From contig JASBTQ010000015.1 in assembly GCA_030148335.1 (NCBI GenBank), positions 1 to 64,000 on the forward strand: a stretch of 64,000 bases of DNA, written 5' to 3'. Positions 25,963 to 34,408 of this stretch are shown piece after piece. Position numbers and translations under genes: made by a program. The first letter of the stretch is position 1; each line of letters starts with the position of its first letter. Under the pieces are notes generated by a model that saw nothing but the letters and a program-made list of their open reading frames with translations, searched no databases and had not been told where the DNA came from. Source of the DNA: Allomuricauda sp. GTDB taxonomy: Bacteria > Bacteroidota > Bacteroidia > Flavobacteriales > Flavobacteriaceae.

Positions 25963-26657
25963 CAGTTATCCAAATACTTCAAGATGTCCCTGAGACTGTT
26001 CAGTTTCAAATGTCCGTTTACTTGTTCCTCTGGAACCATTTCGTGGACCCAAGTGGTATGAAATGGTACGTGCACCGCCTTGGCTCCTATGTTCAAGATA
26101 GGCAATATGTCCGATTTGAGGGAATTGCCGATCATCAAAAATTCTTTCACATCAATATTCAGATGTTCCAACAGGTTGCTATAATTGTTTTCCTTTTTAT
26201 CGCTCAAGACCTCCACATGGTGAAAATACTTGGAAAGTCCCGACTTTTCCAGCTTGCGCTCTTGGTCCAGAAGATCTCCTTTGGTCAGTACGATCAATCG
26301 GTACTTGTCCACCAATTTCGAGAGGACTTCTTCCACCCCATCCAACAGTTCCACGGGATGGGCAATCATTTCTTTGCCCAGTTCCAATATTTTTAAAATG
26401 GTCTCTTGCGGAACCCTGTTATTGGACAGGTCCAATGCGGATTCGATCATGGAGAGCATAAAACCCTTGATGCCGTATCCATAGATATCCAAGTTGGCCA
26501 TCTCCATCTTGAAGAGTTCCTGGTCCACTGTATTCTTGGTCTCATATTCACCCAAAAGCTCTGCGAACCTTTCCTCGGTTTCCCTAAAATAGGTCTCGTT
26601 CACCCAAAGGGTGTCATCGGCATCAAAACCTATGACCTTTATGTCCTTAAAGTTCAT
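25962..26657 (-). CDS. HAD-superfamily phosphatase
   Basis: A 231-aa HAD hydrolase. ATG at 26657 overlaps the kdsB stop as ATGA, giving [18 protein letters not shown] with the DxDxT nucleophile motif (D12, D14, T16). Motif II is VLTKGD, motif III the Lys in LSDKK and motif [11 protein letters not shown]. The long insertion after motif I is a type C1 helical cap, unlike KdsC, which is a capless ~170-aa HAD tetramer. A phosphatase between kdsB and kdnB could replace KdsC or act on a lipid A precursor, but the cap makes a small metabolite equally possible. The frame stays open far upstream of this start; the ATGA overlap and motif I position decide it. Confidence 0.8.
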   Translation of the reverse strand: MNFKDIKVIGFDADDTLWVNETYFRETEERFAELLGEYETKNTVDQELFKMEMANLDIYGYGIKGFMLSMIESALDLSNNRVPQETILKILELGKEMIAHPVELLDGVEEVLSKLVDKYRLIVLTKGDLLDQERKLEKSGLSKYFHHVEVLSDKKENNYSNLLEHLNIDVKEFLMIGNSLKSDILPILNIGAKAVHVPFHTTWVHEMVPEEQVNGHLKLNSLRDILKYLDN

Positions 26658-27382
26658 TTCCATGCTCTTCTGGCGTTTTCCAAATCTTCCGGGGTGTCTA
26701 TTTCTATTCCTGTGACGTGGGTCTCCACCATTTTTATCTTTTTCCCGTATTCCAAAAACCGGATGGCCTCTATCTTCTCCTTGGCTTCCAAGGGCAGCAT
26801 GGGCAATTGCTGGAAATCCAACAAGGCCTTTTTCCGAAAGGCATAGATCCCCTTGTGCTTGTAGTAGGGTGCTTTGACATCCATGTCCCTGGGATAGGGA
26901 ATGGGAGAGCGTGAAAAATAGAGCGCACAGCTTTGATTGTCCACGATGACCTTGACCGTGTTGGGGTTCGATATTTCGTCCCAATCGGTTATGGGGGTCA
27001 TCAAGGAGGCCAGGTCGATTTCTTTTGCTGGATCATCCTTAAAAACCTGGATGACCTTTTCCAAACTTACCTTGTCTATGAATGGTTCGTCCCCCTGTAC
27101 ATTGATCACAATGTCCACATCCATGTCTTCCACGGCCTCCGCGATCCTATCGCTGCCACTTTCATGCTTTTTCTTGCTCATGATGACACTGCCGCCCACT
27201 TCCGAAATGGCCTCAGAGATCACAGGGCTATCGGTGACCACATATACCTCATCAAAAAGTCCAGTGCCAAGTGCTGCCTCGTAAGTACGCACTATGACGG
27301 GTTTTCCCGATAGGTCCTGCATCAGTTTGGCAGGGAATCTTGAGGCCTGGTACCGGGCCGGTATCATGGAGATTACTTTCAC
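26654..27382 (-). CDS. kdsB: 3-deoxy-manno-octulosonate cytidylyltransferase
   Basis: A 242-aa enzyme activating Kdo as CMP-Kdo for lipopolysaccharide. The N-terminal nucleotide-binding signature [15 protein letters not shown] is followed by [18 protein letters not shown] and NVQGDEPFI, all typical. The length matches E. coli KdsB (248 aa). The start codon is GTG at 27382, which gives the usual [11 protein letters not shown] beginning; the next ATG would remove part of the nucleotide-binding loop. It heads the unit with a HAD phosphatase and kdnB. Confidence 0.95.
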   Translation of the reverse strand: MKVISMIPARYQASRFPAKLMQDLSGKPVIVRTYEAALGTGLFDEVYVVTDSPVISEAISEVGGSVIMSKKKHESGSDRIAEAVEDMDVDIVINVQGDEPFIDKVSLEKVIQVFKDDPAKEIDLASLMTPITDWDEISNPNTVKVIVDNQSCALYFSRSPIPYPRDMDVKAPYYKHKGIYAFRKKALLDFQQLPMLPLEAKEKIEAIRFLEYGKKIKMVETHVTGIEIDTPEDLENARRAWK

Positions 27383-27405
27383 TTCTCTTATTTTTTGTGC
27401 AACGG

Positions 27406-27975
27406 TTATTTTTTGGGTCGAAGTTTTCTATAGATCCTAAAAATGCCCACCAATATGATAATGACCAAAATGGCCGCTATGGGAGGCACCAAAATGGATG
27501 CCGTGGATACGGTAACGGCCGCTCCTGTCTCAATGGTGGACACCAAAGGATTGGCCAACCCTCCTGTGGTGGCGGAAGAGGCCAATCTCCCAGCGGCGTT
27601 CGCCCCTTTGATGGCCGTTGCCGTTCCTCCACCGGCTATGATGGCCAAGGACCATGTGACCACGGGATCTAAATTGGCCACCGTGGAAACCATGACCGCT
27701 GTACCTGCAATCGCAGCCAAGGGAATGGCCAGACTGTCGAGGGCATTGTCCACCCATGGGATAAAGTAGGCGAATATCTCCACCAAGGTGGCGACCCCAA
27801 AGGCGATCAATGCCGCCAAACTTCCTATCCACTGCCAGTTCTCATTGAGGTCCCAAGCTCCCAGGTACGCTGCCAAGCTGAGGGCAAAAAGGGGAAGGAA
27901 CACCCGAAACCCAACGGATGCCGCGAGTCCTATGCCCAAAAATATACTTATGATGGTATCCGGTTCAATGTTCAT
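27406..27975 (-). CDS. DUF4126 family membrane protein
   Basis: A 189-aa hydrophobic protein with about five membrane helices, glycine- and alanine-rich ([19 protein letters not shown] at the start, [19 protein letters not shown] at the end), and the family segment [19 protein letters not shown]4126 proteins have no proven function. It lies between the RecD-like helicase gene and kdsB on the same strand, 23 bases from kdsB, so co-transcription is possible. Confidence 0.85.
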   Translation of the reverse strand: MNIEPDTIISIFLGIGLAASVGFRVFLPLFALSLAAYLGAWDLNENWQWIGSLAALIAFGVATLVEIFAYFIPWVDNALDSLAIPLAAIAGTAVMVSTVANLDPVVTWSLAIIAGGGTATAIKGANAAGRLASSATTGGLANPLVSTIETGAAVTVSTASILVPPIAAILVIIILVGIFRIYRKLRPKK

Positions 27976-27999
27976 GGCGATGTCTAAAATAGAATATTC

Positions 28000-29439
28000 C
28001 TAATCAAGAAAAAAATCATCTTTGAAACCTATAAGGTACAATTGCCGCTTGGCCCTTGTGACCGCTGTGTAGAGCCATCGCAAATAATCCTTGTCCACCC
28101 CGTTCGGGAGGTAGGGCTGCTCCACAAATACCGTATCCCACTGTCCACCTTGCGATTTGTGACAAGTGATGGCATAGGAGAATTTCACCTGAAGGGCATT
28201 GAAATACTTGTTGTTCTTGACCCCCATGAACTGTCTGTACTTGGTTTTCTCATGGGCATAGTCCTTCAAAACTTCTTGGTAGAGCCTGTTCCCGTCCTCG
28301 TAGGAAAGTGATGGACTCTCGGCATTGATGGTGTCCAGCAAAAGAACGGTTTCAAAAGGTTTTTGATTGGGATAATCCACCATCTTCACCTTTACCTCGG
28401 CAAATAAAAATCCATACAGTTCCTTTATGGCAAAAAGTTCCAATACCTCTATAATGTCCCCATTGGCAATAAAACCAGCCTCGGAGTTGGGACTGAGCCA
28501 AAAATAATTGTTCTTCACCACCATCATGTAATCCCCCACCGAGAGTTCATTGTCCAAAAAAAGGATGCGTTCCCTGATGTTCTGGTTGTAGAGATTGGCC
28601 CTTTTGTTGGACCGCACGATGATGGTCGTCTCTTCCTTCCCGTTTTGGCTATACGATGAGTCTATGGCCTCCTGTATCTCCGAACCATCAATGAGCCTAA
28701 CAATGTCCCTGTACCCTCCCAACTCAAACTTGAAGTCATCAAAAAACTGGGACTGTAACTGCTCCCTGAGGTTCGTGGCATTATGCAGGATGCCAGAGTC
28801 ATCTGCCTGCCGCATCACCTCGTCCAATTCGAGGCATTCGATTTCCTTGTCGTAATTTAAGGACAAACGGCCTTCATCCAATGCCGGGCTCATGTCCAGT
28901 TTTACCGGGGGCAACTGTGCTGTGTCGCCTATCAGGATCAATCTACAATTGTGACCCGAGTGTACATAATATATAAGGTCGTCCAGCAGCGAGCCGTTTT
29001 CAAACAGTTTGGAGTCGGCAGGTGTGTCCGGGATCATGGAAGCCTCGTCCACTATAAATAGGGTATTGCGATGCTTGTTGGGTGCCAGGACAAATTGGAT
29101 ACCACCTCCGGTCTGCTTCTTCGGAAAGTAGATTTTCTTGTGTATGGTAAAGGCCTGGTTGCCCGAATACACGGACATCACCTTGGCCGCACGTCCTGTG
29201 GGTGCCATGAGCACGGAACCCATTTTCACTTTCCAAAGGCTACTGACCAAAGTGGCGACCAAGGTAGTCTTCCCTGTCCCGGCAAAACCCTTCAACAGGA
29301 AAACCGTATCCTTTTTCGCCTCTATAGCAAAGCGGGACAGTTTTTCCAAAGCCAACTGCTGCTTGTGCGTGGGTTCGTGTGGAAATTTTTCAGTTAAAAT
29401 CCTTAAAAAATCGAGTGCATTGATATCCTTCATCTGCAT
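28000..29439 (-). CDS. RecD-like DNA helicase (SF1)
   Basis: A 479-aa superfamily 1 helicase. Walker A GFAGTGKTT (residues ~50-58), motif Ia PTGRAAKVM, Walker B IVDEASMIP, motif III LIGDTAQLPP, and a UvrD_C_2 type C-terminus with TCHKSQGGQWDTVFVE and motif VI VTRAKRQLYLIG. It lacks the N-terminal region of full-length RecD2 and is short for the family, as is usual for this Bacteroidota group. It probably acts in recombination or repair. The start is the first ATG at 29439; a second ATG two codons later is an alternative. Confidence 0.87.
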   Translation of the reverse strand: MQMKDINALDFLRILTEKFPHEPTHKQQLALEKLSRFAIEAKKDTVFLLKGFAGTGKTTLVATLVSSLWKVKMGSVLMAPTGRAAKVMSVYSGNQAFTIHKKIYFPKKQTGGGIQFVLAPNKHRNTLFIVDEASMIPDTPADSKLFENGSLLDDLIYYVHSGHNCRLILIGDTAQLPPVKLDMSPALDEGRLSLNYDKEIECLELDEVMRQADDSGILHNATNLREQLQSQFFDDFKFELGGYRDIVRLIDGSEIQEAIDSSYSQNGKEETTIIVRSNKRANLYNQNIRERILFLDNELSVGDYMMVVKNNYFWLSPNSEAGFIANGDIIEVLELFAIKELYGFLFAEVKVKMVDYPNQKPFETVLLLDTINAESPSLSYEDGNRLYQEVLKDYAHEKTKYRQFMGVKNNKYFNALQVKFSYAITCHKSQGGQWDTVFVEQPYLPNGVDKDYLRWLYTAVTRAKRQLYLIGFKDDFFLD

Positions 29440-29493
29440 TTAAAGATAGCATGGTTTTTTAAAGCAAAAAGTTTCGTGAATAAAAAAAAATTG

Positions 29494-29501
29494 TAGATTT
29501 G
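29494..29501 (+). promoter_or_regulatory. Possible -7 promoter box upstream of the DUF3822 unit
   Basis: TAGATTTG fits the Bacteroidota -7 consensus TAnnTTTG, 40 bases before the ATG at 29542. A clear TTG -33 box at the usual distance is missing (TTTC is there instead), so support is partial. Confidence 0.45.
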
Positions 29502-29541
29502 TCAGTAACCACTAAATTAACTTTGAAAGACAGTATCAGAT

Positions 29542-30276
29542 ATGTTAAACTTAATTCTTATTGTAGTATTAATATGCCTTGTGACCTTAGGGCTTGTATT
29601 CTTGATTGACAGATTTTTACCCCAAAAAATAAAGCCCGTACTGATCATTGTATTTGCGCTTGTGAGCATTTTTCTAGGTTATAAGATCTATCAATCCATC
29701 AATGCACCCATTGAGTTCAACAAAGTAAAAAGAGAAAGATTTTCCAAGGTTATTGCAAAATTAAAGGATATCAGGGACTCTCAGGAAGCCTATAAAATGG
29801 TCAATGGAAAATATGCCAATGACTTTGAGAGCCTCATCAAATTCATCGATACCGGCAATTACACCATAACTTCCCAAAGGGATTCCTCTTTCATGAGATA
29901 CGACAAGGCCTATCAGATTGATATGCAACAAGATACGGTTATCATCGACACCTTGGGAACCGTAAAGGTAAAAGATTCCCTGTTTGGGGCCGATGACCGA
30001 TACAAAAACATGATGAACGTTCCCTATGCCCAGAACAATGAAAAGTTCGAAATGAAAGCGGACATCATTGACAAAAGCGGATTCAAGGCACCTGTTTTTG
30101 AGGTCAAGGTGAAAAAGGATGTCCTCCTTTATGATCAACCAGAAGACTTGGTCGCGAGGGAAAATGCGCTACAGAGTGTGGAAGAAGTGAACGGCACAGA
30201 GATCAAAGTAGGCTCATTGACAGATGTGAGCACAAACGGCAACTGGCCGCCCATCTATGATAGAAAAATCGATTGA
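29542..30276 (+). CDS. Membrane-anchored hypothetical protein with pseudopilin-like segment
   Basis: A 244-aa protein with two N-terminal membrane helices (residues ~2-24 and 31-51) and a soluble C-terminal domain. The segment after the second helix (VIAKLKDIRDSQEAYKMVNG, then KYANDFESLIKFI) resembles the post-helix part of type II secretion pseudopilins, where an IR-AQ-xY pattern precedes a short glycine turn. Otherwise I do not recognise it. The next gene (DUF3822) starts 20 bases inside its 3' end, so expression is coupled. A shared role in an envelope-spanning assembly is inference. Confidence 0.6.
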   Translation: MLNLILIVVLICLVTLGLVFLIDRFLPQKIKPVLIIVFALVSIFLGYKIYQSINAPIEFNKVKRERFSKVIAKLKDIRDSQEAYKMVNGKYANDFESLIKFIDTGNYTITSQRDSSFMRYDKAYQIDMQQDTVIIDTLGTVKVKDSLFGADDRYKNMMNVPYAQNNEKFEMKADIIDKSGFKAPVFEVKVKKDVLLYDQPEDLVARENALQSVEEVNGTEIKVGSLTDVSTNGNWPPIYDRKID

Positions 30277-31090
30277 TATAGAACAGCCAAAGGCAAATAG
30301 CATACATAGAAAACTGTCCATTCAAGCTGGCTTGAATGGACTTTCTTTTTGTGTGACGGACACCATTACCCATAAGATACTCGCTTTTGAAAAAATAACG
30401 TTCAAGACGCAGTCCACCCCTTATTTGATGTTGAAGGAGCTTAAGAACAGGCTCAATCAAAGCGGGGATGTGGGAAAAAGTTTTTCAGAGGTGATGGTCA
30501 TCCACAAGAACAATATGTTCAGTTTGGTCCCAAAGCCACTTTTCAACAAGGAAGAGCTTCCAAACTACCTGAAGTTCAATGCCAAGATCATGGCAAACGA
30601 CCTCATTGCCTATGATGAAATCCCCAATCAGGACATCGTCAATGTCTATATCCCCTACACCAATATCAACAACTATATTTTTGATCTTTTTGGTGAGTTT
30701 GAGTTCAAGCACAGCGGCACCGTACTCATTTCCACATTACTGAACGAGGGCAGAACCGCCCCTGACCCCATCTGCTATGTGCAGGTCGCGGAGAATGAAA
30801 TGGAGATGATGGTGGTTTCCGATAAAAAATTGCTCTTTTATAACCAGTTCGAATATAAAAACCCGAATGATTTCCTCTACTACCTCCTCTTCAGTCTGGA
30901 ACAATTGCAATTGAACCCTGAAAAGACCCAATTGAAGATGTTCGGTGCCATTGAGGAAGGGGATCCCATTTACGAACTTTGCCATCAATATGTTGGACAG
31001 GTATCCGTTTTTGTGCCCAATAGCCCTTCCTTTCCTTTGGAAGAACTGGAAAACGAGGTCATTGACTTTTCCATATTAAGTGCCCTTTGA
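30257..31090 (+). CDS. DUF3822 family protein, possibly actin-like (PilM-type) fold
   Basis: A 277-aa protein without signal or membrane helices. The start of the mature fold (RKLSIQAGLNGLSFCVTD, then HKILAFEKITF) reads like the beta hairpins of an RNase H/actin-like domain, and the middle part (VMVIHKNNMFSLVPKPLFN, VYIPYTNINNYIFDLFG) fits DUF3822. It overlaps the upstream membrane-protein gene by 20 bases and shares TGATG with rsmD. DUF3822 next to rsmD is a common Bacteroidota arrangement; a PilM-like role alongside the upstream gene is a hypothesis. Confidence 0.72.
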   Translation: MIEKSIDIEQPKANSIHRKLSIQAGLNGLSFCVTDTITHKILAFEKITFKTQSTPYLMLKELKNRLNQSGDVGKSFSEVMVIHKNNMFSLVPKPLFNKEELPNYLKFNAKIMANDLIAYDEIPNQDIVNVYIPYTNINNYIFDLFGEFEFKHSGTVLISTLLNEGRTAPDPICYVQVAENEMEMMVVSDKKLLFYNQFEYKNPNDFLYYLLFSLEQLQLNPEKTQLKMFGAIEEGDPIYELCHQYVGQVSVFVPNSPSFPLEELENEVIDFSILSAL

Positions 31091-31638
31091 TGCGGATCAT
31101 TTCAGGAAAACACAAAGGCAAGAGATTGATTGCCCCAAAAAAACTTCCGGTCAGACCCACCACTGACATGGCCAAGGAAGGCTTGTTCAATATATTGAAC
31201 AACCGTTATTATTTTGACGGGCTCAAGGTGCTCGACCTTTTTTCGGGCACAGGCAATATCAGTTTTGAGTTTGCCTCCAGGGATGCTGGGGAAATCATTG
31301 CCGTGGATAGCTTTCCCTGTTGTGTGCAATACATCTCCAAGACTGCAAAAGAGCTGGAACTCCGCATCGATGCCATAAAATCCGATGTGTTCAAGTATTT
31401 GGAACGTACTCCCGAAAAATTCAATATCATTTTTGCCGACCCACCCTATAGTTTTGATCAAGCACAGTTTTTAAAGATTGTCGATTTGGTCATGGAGAGG
31501 GAGCTATTGCTGGAAGATGGCCTGTTGATTGTGGAACATTCGGACCAAACAGACCTTTCATCGCACCCCAATTTTTCCGAGCATCGGAAATACGGAGGGA
31601 GCGTTTTTAGTTTTTTTGAAGAAAAAAGCAGACCATAA
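31090..31638 (+). CDS. rsmD: 16S rRNA (guanine-966-N2)-methyltransferase
   Basis: A 182-aa SAM-dependent methyltransferase modifying G966 of 16S rRNA. RMRIISGKHKG-like start (MRIISGKHKGKRL), PVRPTTDMAKEGLFNIL, SAM motif VLDLFSGTGNISFE and catalytic FADPPY near residue 117. ATG at 31090 overlaps the DUF3822 stop by one base (TGATG). Its last codons and stop (31636-31638) lie in the 3' end of rnpB on the other strand, an unusual convergent overlap. Confidence 0.95.
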   Translation: MRIISGKHKGKRLIAPKKLPVRPTTDMAKEGLFNILNNRYYFDGLKVLDLFSGTGNISFEFASRDAGEIIAVDSFPCCVQYISKTAKELELRIDAIKSDVFKYLERTPEKFNIIFADPPYSFDQAQFLKIVDLVMERELLLEDGLLIVEHSDQTDLSSHPNFSEHRKYGGSVFSFFEEKSRP

Positions 31639-31926
31639 GCCGGATTCTGTAATCCCTTTCGGGAACCCTTATCATTTATCTAGGTCTTTGGTTGCCCAAA
31701 GGCTCCAACCGCCTACCCTCCAACTCGGGCGTGCAGCCCTCGAACATTGGTTTACATGGCGTTTCACCGCATAGAGTTTACCTGATTTCACTACAGCCGA
31801 ACTGTACTTGCTTTCTGTTGCACTGGTCCTCGCCTCTCGGCGGACGGGCGTTACCCGCTATGCCGCACTATGGTGTCCGGACTTTCCTCCCCGATAACCA
31901 TCGGGACGATAAGGTGGCCTGCTCCC
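31622..31926 (-). ncRNA. rnpB: RNase P RNA, type A
   Basis: The minus strand carries the universal signatures GGAGGAAAGUCCGGACACC (complement at 31873-31892) near the 5' part and CAGAATCCGGCTTAT near the 3' end (complement at 31635-31649). Helix P1 can be drawn: AGCAGGCC (31916-31923) pairs with GGTCTGCT (31627-31634) with one G-U pair, placing the ends at about 31926 and 31622, ~305 nt. A T-run on the minus strand follows the 3' end. A TACCTTTG -7 box (31928-31935) sits right upstream. It is the catalytic RNA that trims tRNA 5' ends. Ends are accurate to a few bases. Confidence 0.93.
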
Positions 31927-31927
31927 G

Positions 31928-31935
31928 CAAAGGTA
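31928..31935 (-). promoter_or_regulatory. -7 promoter box of rnpB
   Basis: TACCTTTG on the minus strand matches TAnnTTTG and lies just ahead of the inferred rnpB 5' end. The -33 region is T-rich without a clear TTG. Confidence 0.55.
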
Positions 31936-32029
31936 AGCCAATTGTTAATAAAAAAAGGTGATCTAAGTTACATACCAATGGCTTTGCCCGTTCCTATTTT
32001 TATATTTGTAGTATGTCAATTTTCCCGCT

Positions 32030-33763
32030 TTGGAACCTTTTATAGTATCCGCTAGAAAATACCGTCCCCAGACATTCAAGGATGTGGTAGGCCAAGAGGC
32101 CATCACCAACACCCTGCTGAATGCCATTGAGAACAATCATTTGGCCCAGGCCCTGCTGTTCTGTGGACCCAGAGGAGTTGGGAAGACCACCTGCGCCCGT
32201 ATTTTGGCCAAAAAAATCAATCAGGACGGCACTGAACGGGAAGATGAGGACTTTGCCTTCAATATTTTTGAGCTCGATGCCGCTTCCAACAATTCCGTGG
32301 ACGACATCCGGAGCCTGATTGACCAAGTACGCATACCCCCACAAGTGGGTAAATACAAGGTGTATATCATTGACGAGGTGCACATGCTCTCCCAATCCGC
32401 CTTCAATGCTTTTTTGAAGACCTTGGAAGAACCCCCAAAACATGCCATATTCATTTTGGCCACCACGGAAAAGCACAAGATCATCCCGACCATCCTTTCC
32501 CGTTGCCAGATATTTGATTTCAAACGGATTACGGTAAAAGATGCTTCGGAATACCTTAAATACATTGCGGAGCAACAAGGTGTGGAAGCCGAGGAAAGTG
32601 CCCTTCACATCATCGCACAAAAAGCGGATGGTGCCATGCGTGATGCCCTTTCCATCTTTGATCGGGTAGTAAGTTTTTCAGGTAAACAATTGACACGGAA
32701 AGCGGTCACCGAAAACCTGAACGTGCTGGACTATGACATCTATTTTTCAGCTACGGAACTCATCTTGGAAAACAACATTCCAGAGCTGTTGCTCCTGTTC
32801 AACAAAACACTGTCCCTCGGTTTCGATGGGCACCATTTCATAACGGGCCTTGCCTCGCATTTTAGGGATTTGATGGTCTGCCAGCACCCTGATACCTTGA
32901 ATCTTTTAGAAGTTGGGGACGATGTAAAAAAACAGTACCAAGAACAAGCTCGAAAAGCACCAAAGGATTTTCTGCTCAAGGCCATCGAAATGGCAAATGA
33001 TTGCGACCTGCAGTACAAGGTGAGCAAAAACCAGCGGTTGTTGGTAGAACTTACCCTCATGAAACTGGCCTCCATCACTTTCGATGGAGAAAAAAAAAAC
33101 CCTGATTTCATAATCCCGTCCTCACATTTTTCAAATGCTGCCCCCAAGAAAAATGGAACAACTCCCCCACAGAGCAACGGGACAGCCCAGAATACAGTCG
33201 ATGCCACACCAAAGCCGGTAAGCGAACCGGTAAAAGAAGAACTGGTCGCAGAACCCGAGGAGGCCTATGAACCCGTTAAGAAAATCCAGATCAAGACTAC
33301 AGAGAAAAGGATTTCTGGCCTTTCGCTCTCCAGTATCAAGGTCAAAAAGGCGCATGAGATCAATAAATCCCCAGAGGTTTCTGAGGAAGACCTTCCCAAG
33401 GATGCCTTCACCGAGGAGGACATGCAGCAACATTGGGACGATTTTGTCCACGAACTGGAAAATCAAGGGAGAAAAATATTGGCCAGCAACCTCAATGCCG
33501 ATGTTCCCAAACTGAAAAATGGGAACACTATTTGGATAGAGCTTCCCAACAGCACCATGAAAAAAGAGGTGGAACGGGAACAGAGCTTGATGATGGATTA
33601 TCTCAAACAAAAGCTCAACAATTATTCCATCAACCTACACATTACGGTAAACGAGGAGGTCGCCAAAAAGTTTGCCTTCACCCCAGAGGAGAAGTATGAA
33701 AAATTAAGGGAAAAGAATCCCGCTATTGACCTGCTCCGTAAAGAGTTCGACCTGGATTTCTAA
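32030..33763 (+). CDS. dnaX: DNA polymerase III subunits gamma and tau
   Basis: A 577-aa clamp-loader ATPase. The start is TTG at 32030 (MEPFIVSARKYRPQTFKDVV); the only nearby ATG (32013) is in another frame and stops after 10 codons. Walker A GPRGVGKTT (46-54), DEVHMLS, sensor/arginine finger in ILSRCQIFDF. The four-cysteine zinc module found in E. coli DnaX is absent: the sequence runs from AKKINQDG straight to FNIFELDAASNN. An A10 run (33090-33099) at codons 354-357 marks the end of domain III; a slip either way stops within five codons, which would make a gamma-like ~358-aa form. The tau C-terminus (359-577) is lysine-, proline- and glutamate-rich, then folds again. Confidence 0.95.
   Translation: MEPFIVSARKYRPQTFKDVVGQEAITNTLLNAIENNHLAQALLFCGPRGVGKTTCARILAKKINQDGTEREDEDFAFNIFELDAASNNSVDDIRSLIDQVRIPPQVGKYKVYIIDEVHMLSQSAFNAFLKTLEEPPKHAIFILATTEKHKIIPTILSRCQIFDFKRITVKDASEYLKYIAEQQGVEAEESALHIIAQKADGAMRDALSIFDRVVSFSGKQLTRKAVTENLNVLDYDIYFSATELILENNIPELLLLFNKTLSLGFDGHHFITGLASHFRDLMVCQHPDTLNLLEVGDDVKKQYQEQARKAPKDFLLKAIEMANDCDLQYKVSKNQRLLVELTLMKLASITFDGEKKNPDFIIPSSHFSNAAPKKNGTTPPQSNGTAQNTVDATPKPVSEPVKEELVAEPEEAYEPVKKIQIKTTEKRISGLSLSSIKVKKAHEINKSPEVSEEDLPKDAFTEEDMQQHWDDFVHELENQGRKILASNLNADVPKLKNGNTIWIELPNSTMKKEVEREQSLMMDYLKQKLNNYSINLHITVNEEVAKKFAFTPEEKYEKLREKNPAIDLLRKEFDLDF
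33090..33099 (+). promoter_or_regulatory. A10 slippage site inside dnaX
   Basis: Ten A residues read GAA-AAA-AAA-AAC in frame. Slipping by minus one gives AAA-CCC-TGA (stop); slipping by plus one reaches TAA five codons on. Comparable A-runs give gamma in other bacteria. Confidence 0.6.
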
Positions 33764-33783
33764 ACATCCTGCTGCAATACTCG

Positions 33784-33791
33784 TATCTTTG
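33784..33791 (+). promoter_or_regulatory. Possible -7 promoter box of miaE
   Basis: TATCTTTG fits TAnnTTTG 28 bases before the miaE ATG, immediately after the dnaX stop. No TTG at a suitable distance, so support is partial. Confidence 0.45.
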
Positions 33792-33818
33792 TAGCTCGAA
33801 ATTTTCAAACACATACGC

Positions 33819-34400
33819 ATGCTAGGCCTTAAACTACCGACTGACCCAAGATGGGTGAACATCGTTGAAAAAAACATTGAGGAGATTCTTACCGACCATG
33901 CTTACTGCGAACAAAAAGCGGCAAGCACTGCTATTTCACTGATCATCGGTTTTCCGGAAAAATCAGAGCTGGTAAAGGAAATGACGGCTTTGGCCAGGGA
34001 GGAAATGGGGCATTTCAACATGGTGCATGACAAAATCCTGAAGCGGGGTTGGGTGTTGGGCCGTGAGCGGAAGGATGAATATGTGATCGAGCTGATGAAA
34101 TTCTTCCCCAAAGGTGGAAGCCGGGAAACCCATCTGGTACACAAGCTGCTTTACGCGGCCCTTATCGAGGCCAGAAGCTGTGAACGTTTCCGGTTACTTT
34201 CCGAAGAGATCCAGGACAAGGAACTAGCCGATTTTTACCGAAACCTAATGGTCAGCGAGGCCAACCATTACACTATGTTCCTGGCCTTTGCCCGAAAATA
34301 TGGGAACAAAAAGGAAGTGGACCAAAAATGGCAGGCCTTGTTGGAGCATGAAGCGAAGCTGATGAAAAACCTCGGAAAAAAAGAGACCATGCACGGGTAG
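33819..34400 (+). CDS. miaE: tRNA-(ms2io6A)-hydroxylase
   Basis: A 193-aa non-haem di-iron monooxygenase hydroxylating the isopentenyl side chain of modified A37 in tRNA. The four-helix ferritin-like fold shows the iron ligands in YCEQKAA, LAREEMGHF, IEARSCERF and SEANHYTMF. The length is normal for MiaE. It follows dnaX by 55 bases with a possible promoter between, and converges on ppx. Confidence 0.93.
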   Translation: MLGLKLPTDPRWVNIVEKNIEEILTDHAYCEQKAASTAISLIIGFPEKSELVKEMTALAREEMGHFNMVHDKILKRGWVLGRERKDEYVIELMKFFPKGGSRETHLVHKLLYAALIEARSCERFRLLSEEIQDKELADFYRNLMVSEANHYTMFLAFARKYGNKKEVDQKWQALLEHEAKLMKNLGKKETMHG

Positions 34401-34408
34401 CACTCGCA

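Noticed and set aside
26658..26984. Long N-terminal extension of the HAD phosphatase
   Set aside because: It is kdsB read in another frame; the ATGA overlap at 26654-26657 fits the true start.
31529..31961. Short plus-strand ORFs across 31529-31961
   Set aside because: They lie over rnpB; the RNA signatures explain the sequence.
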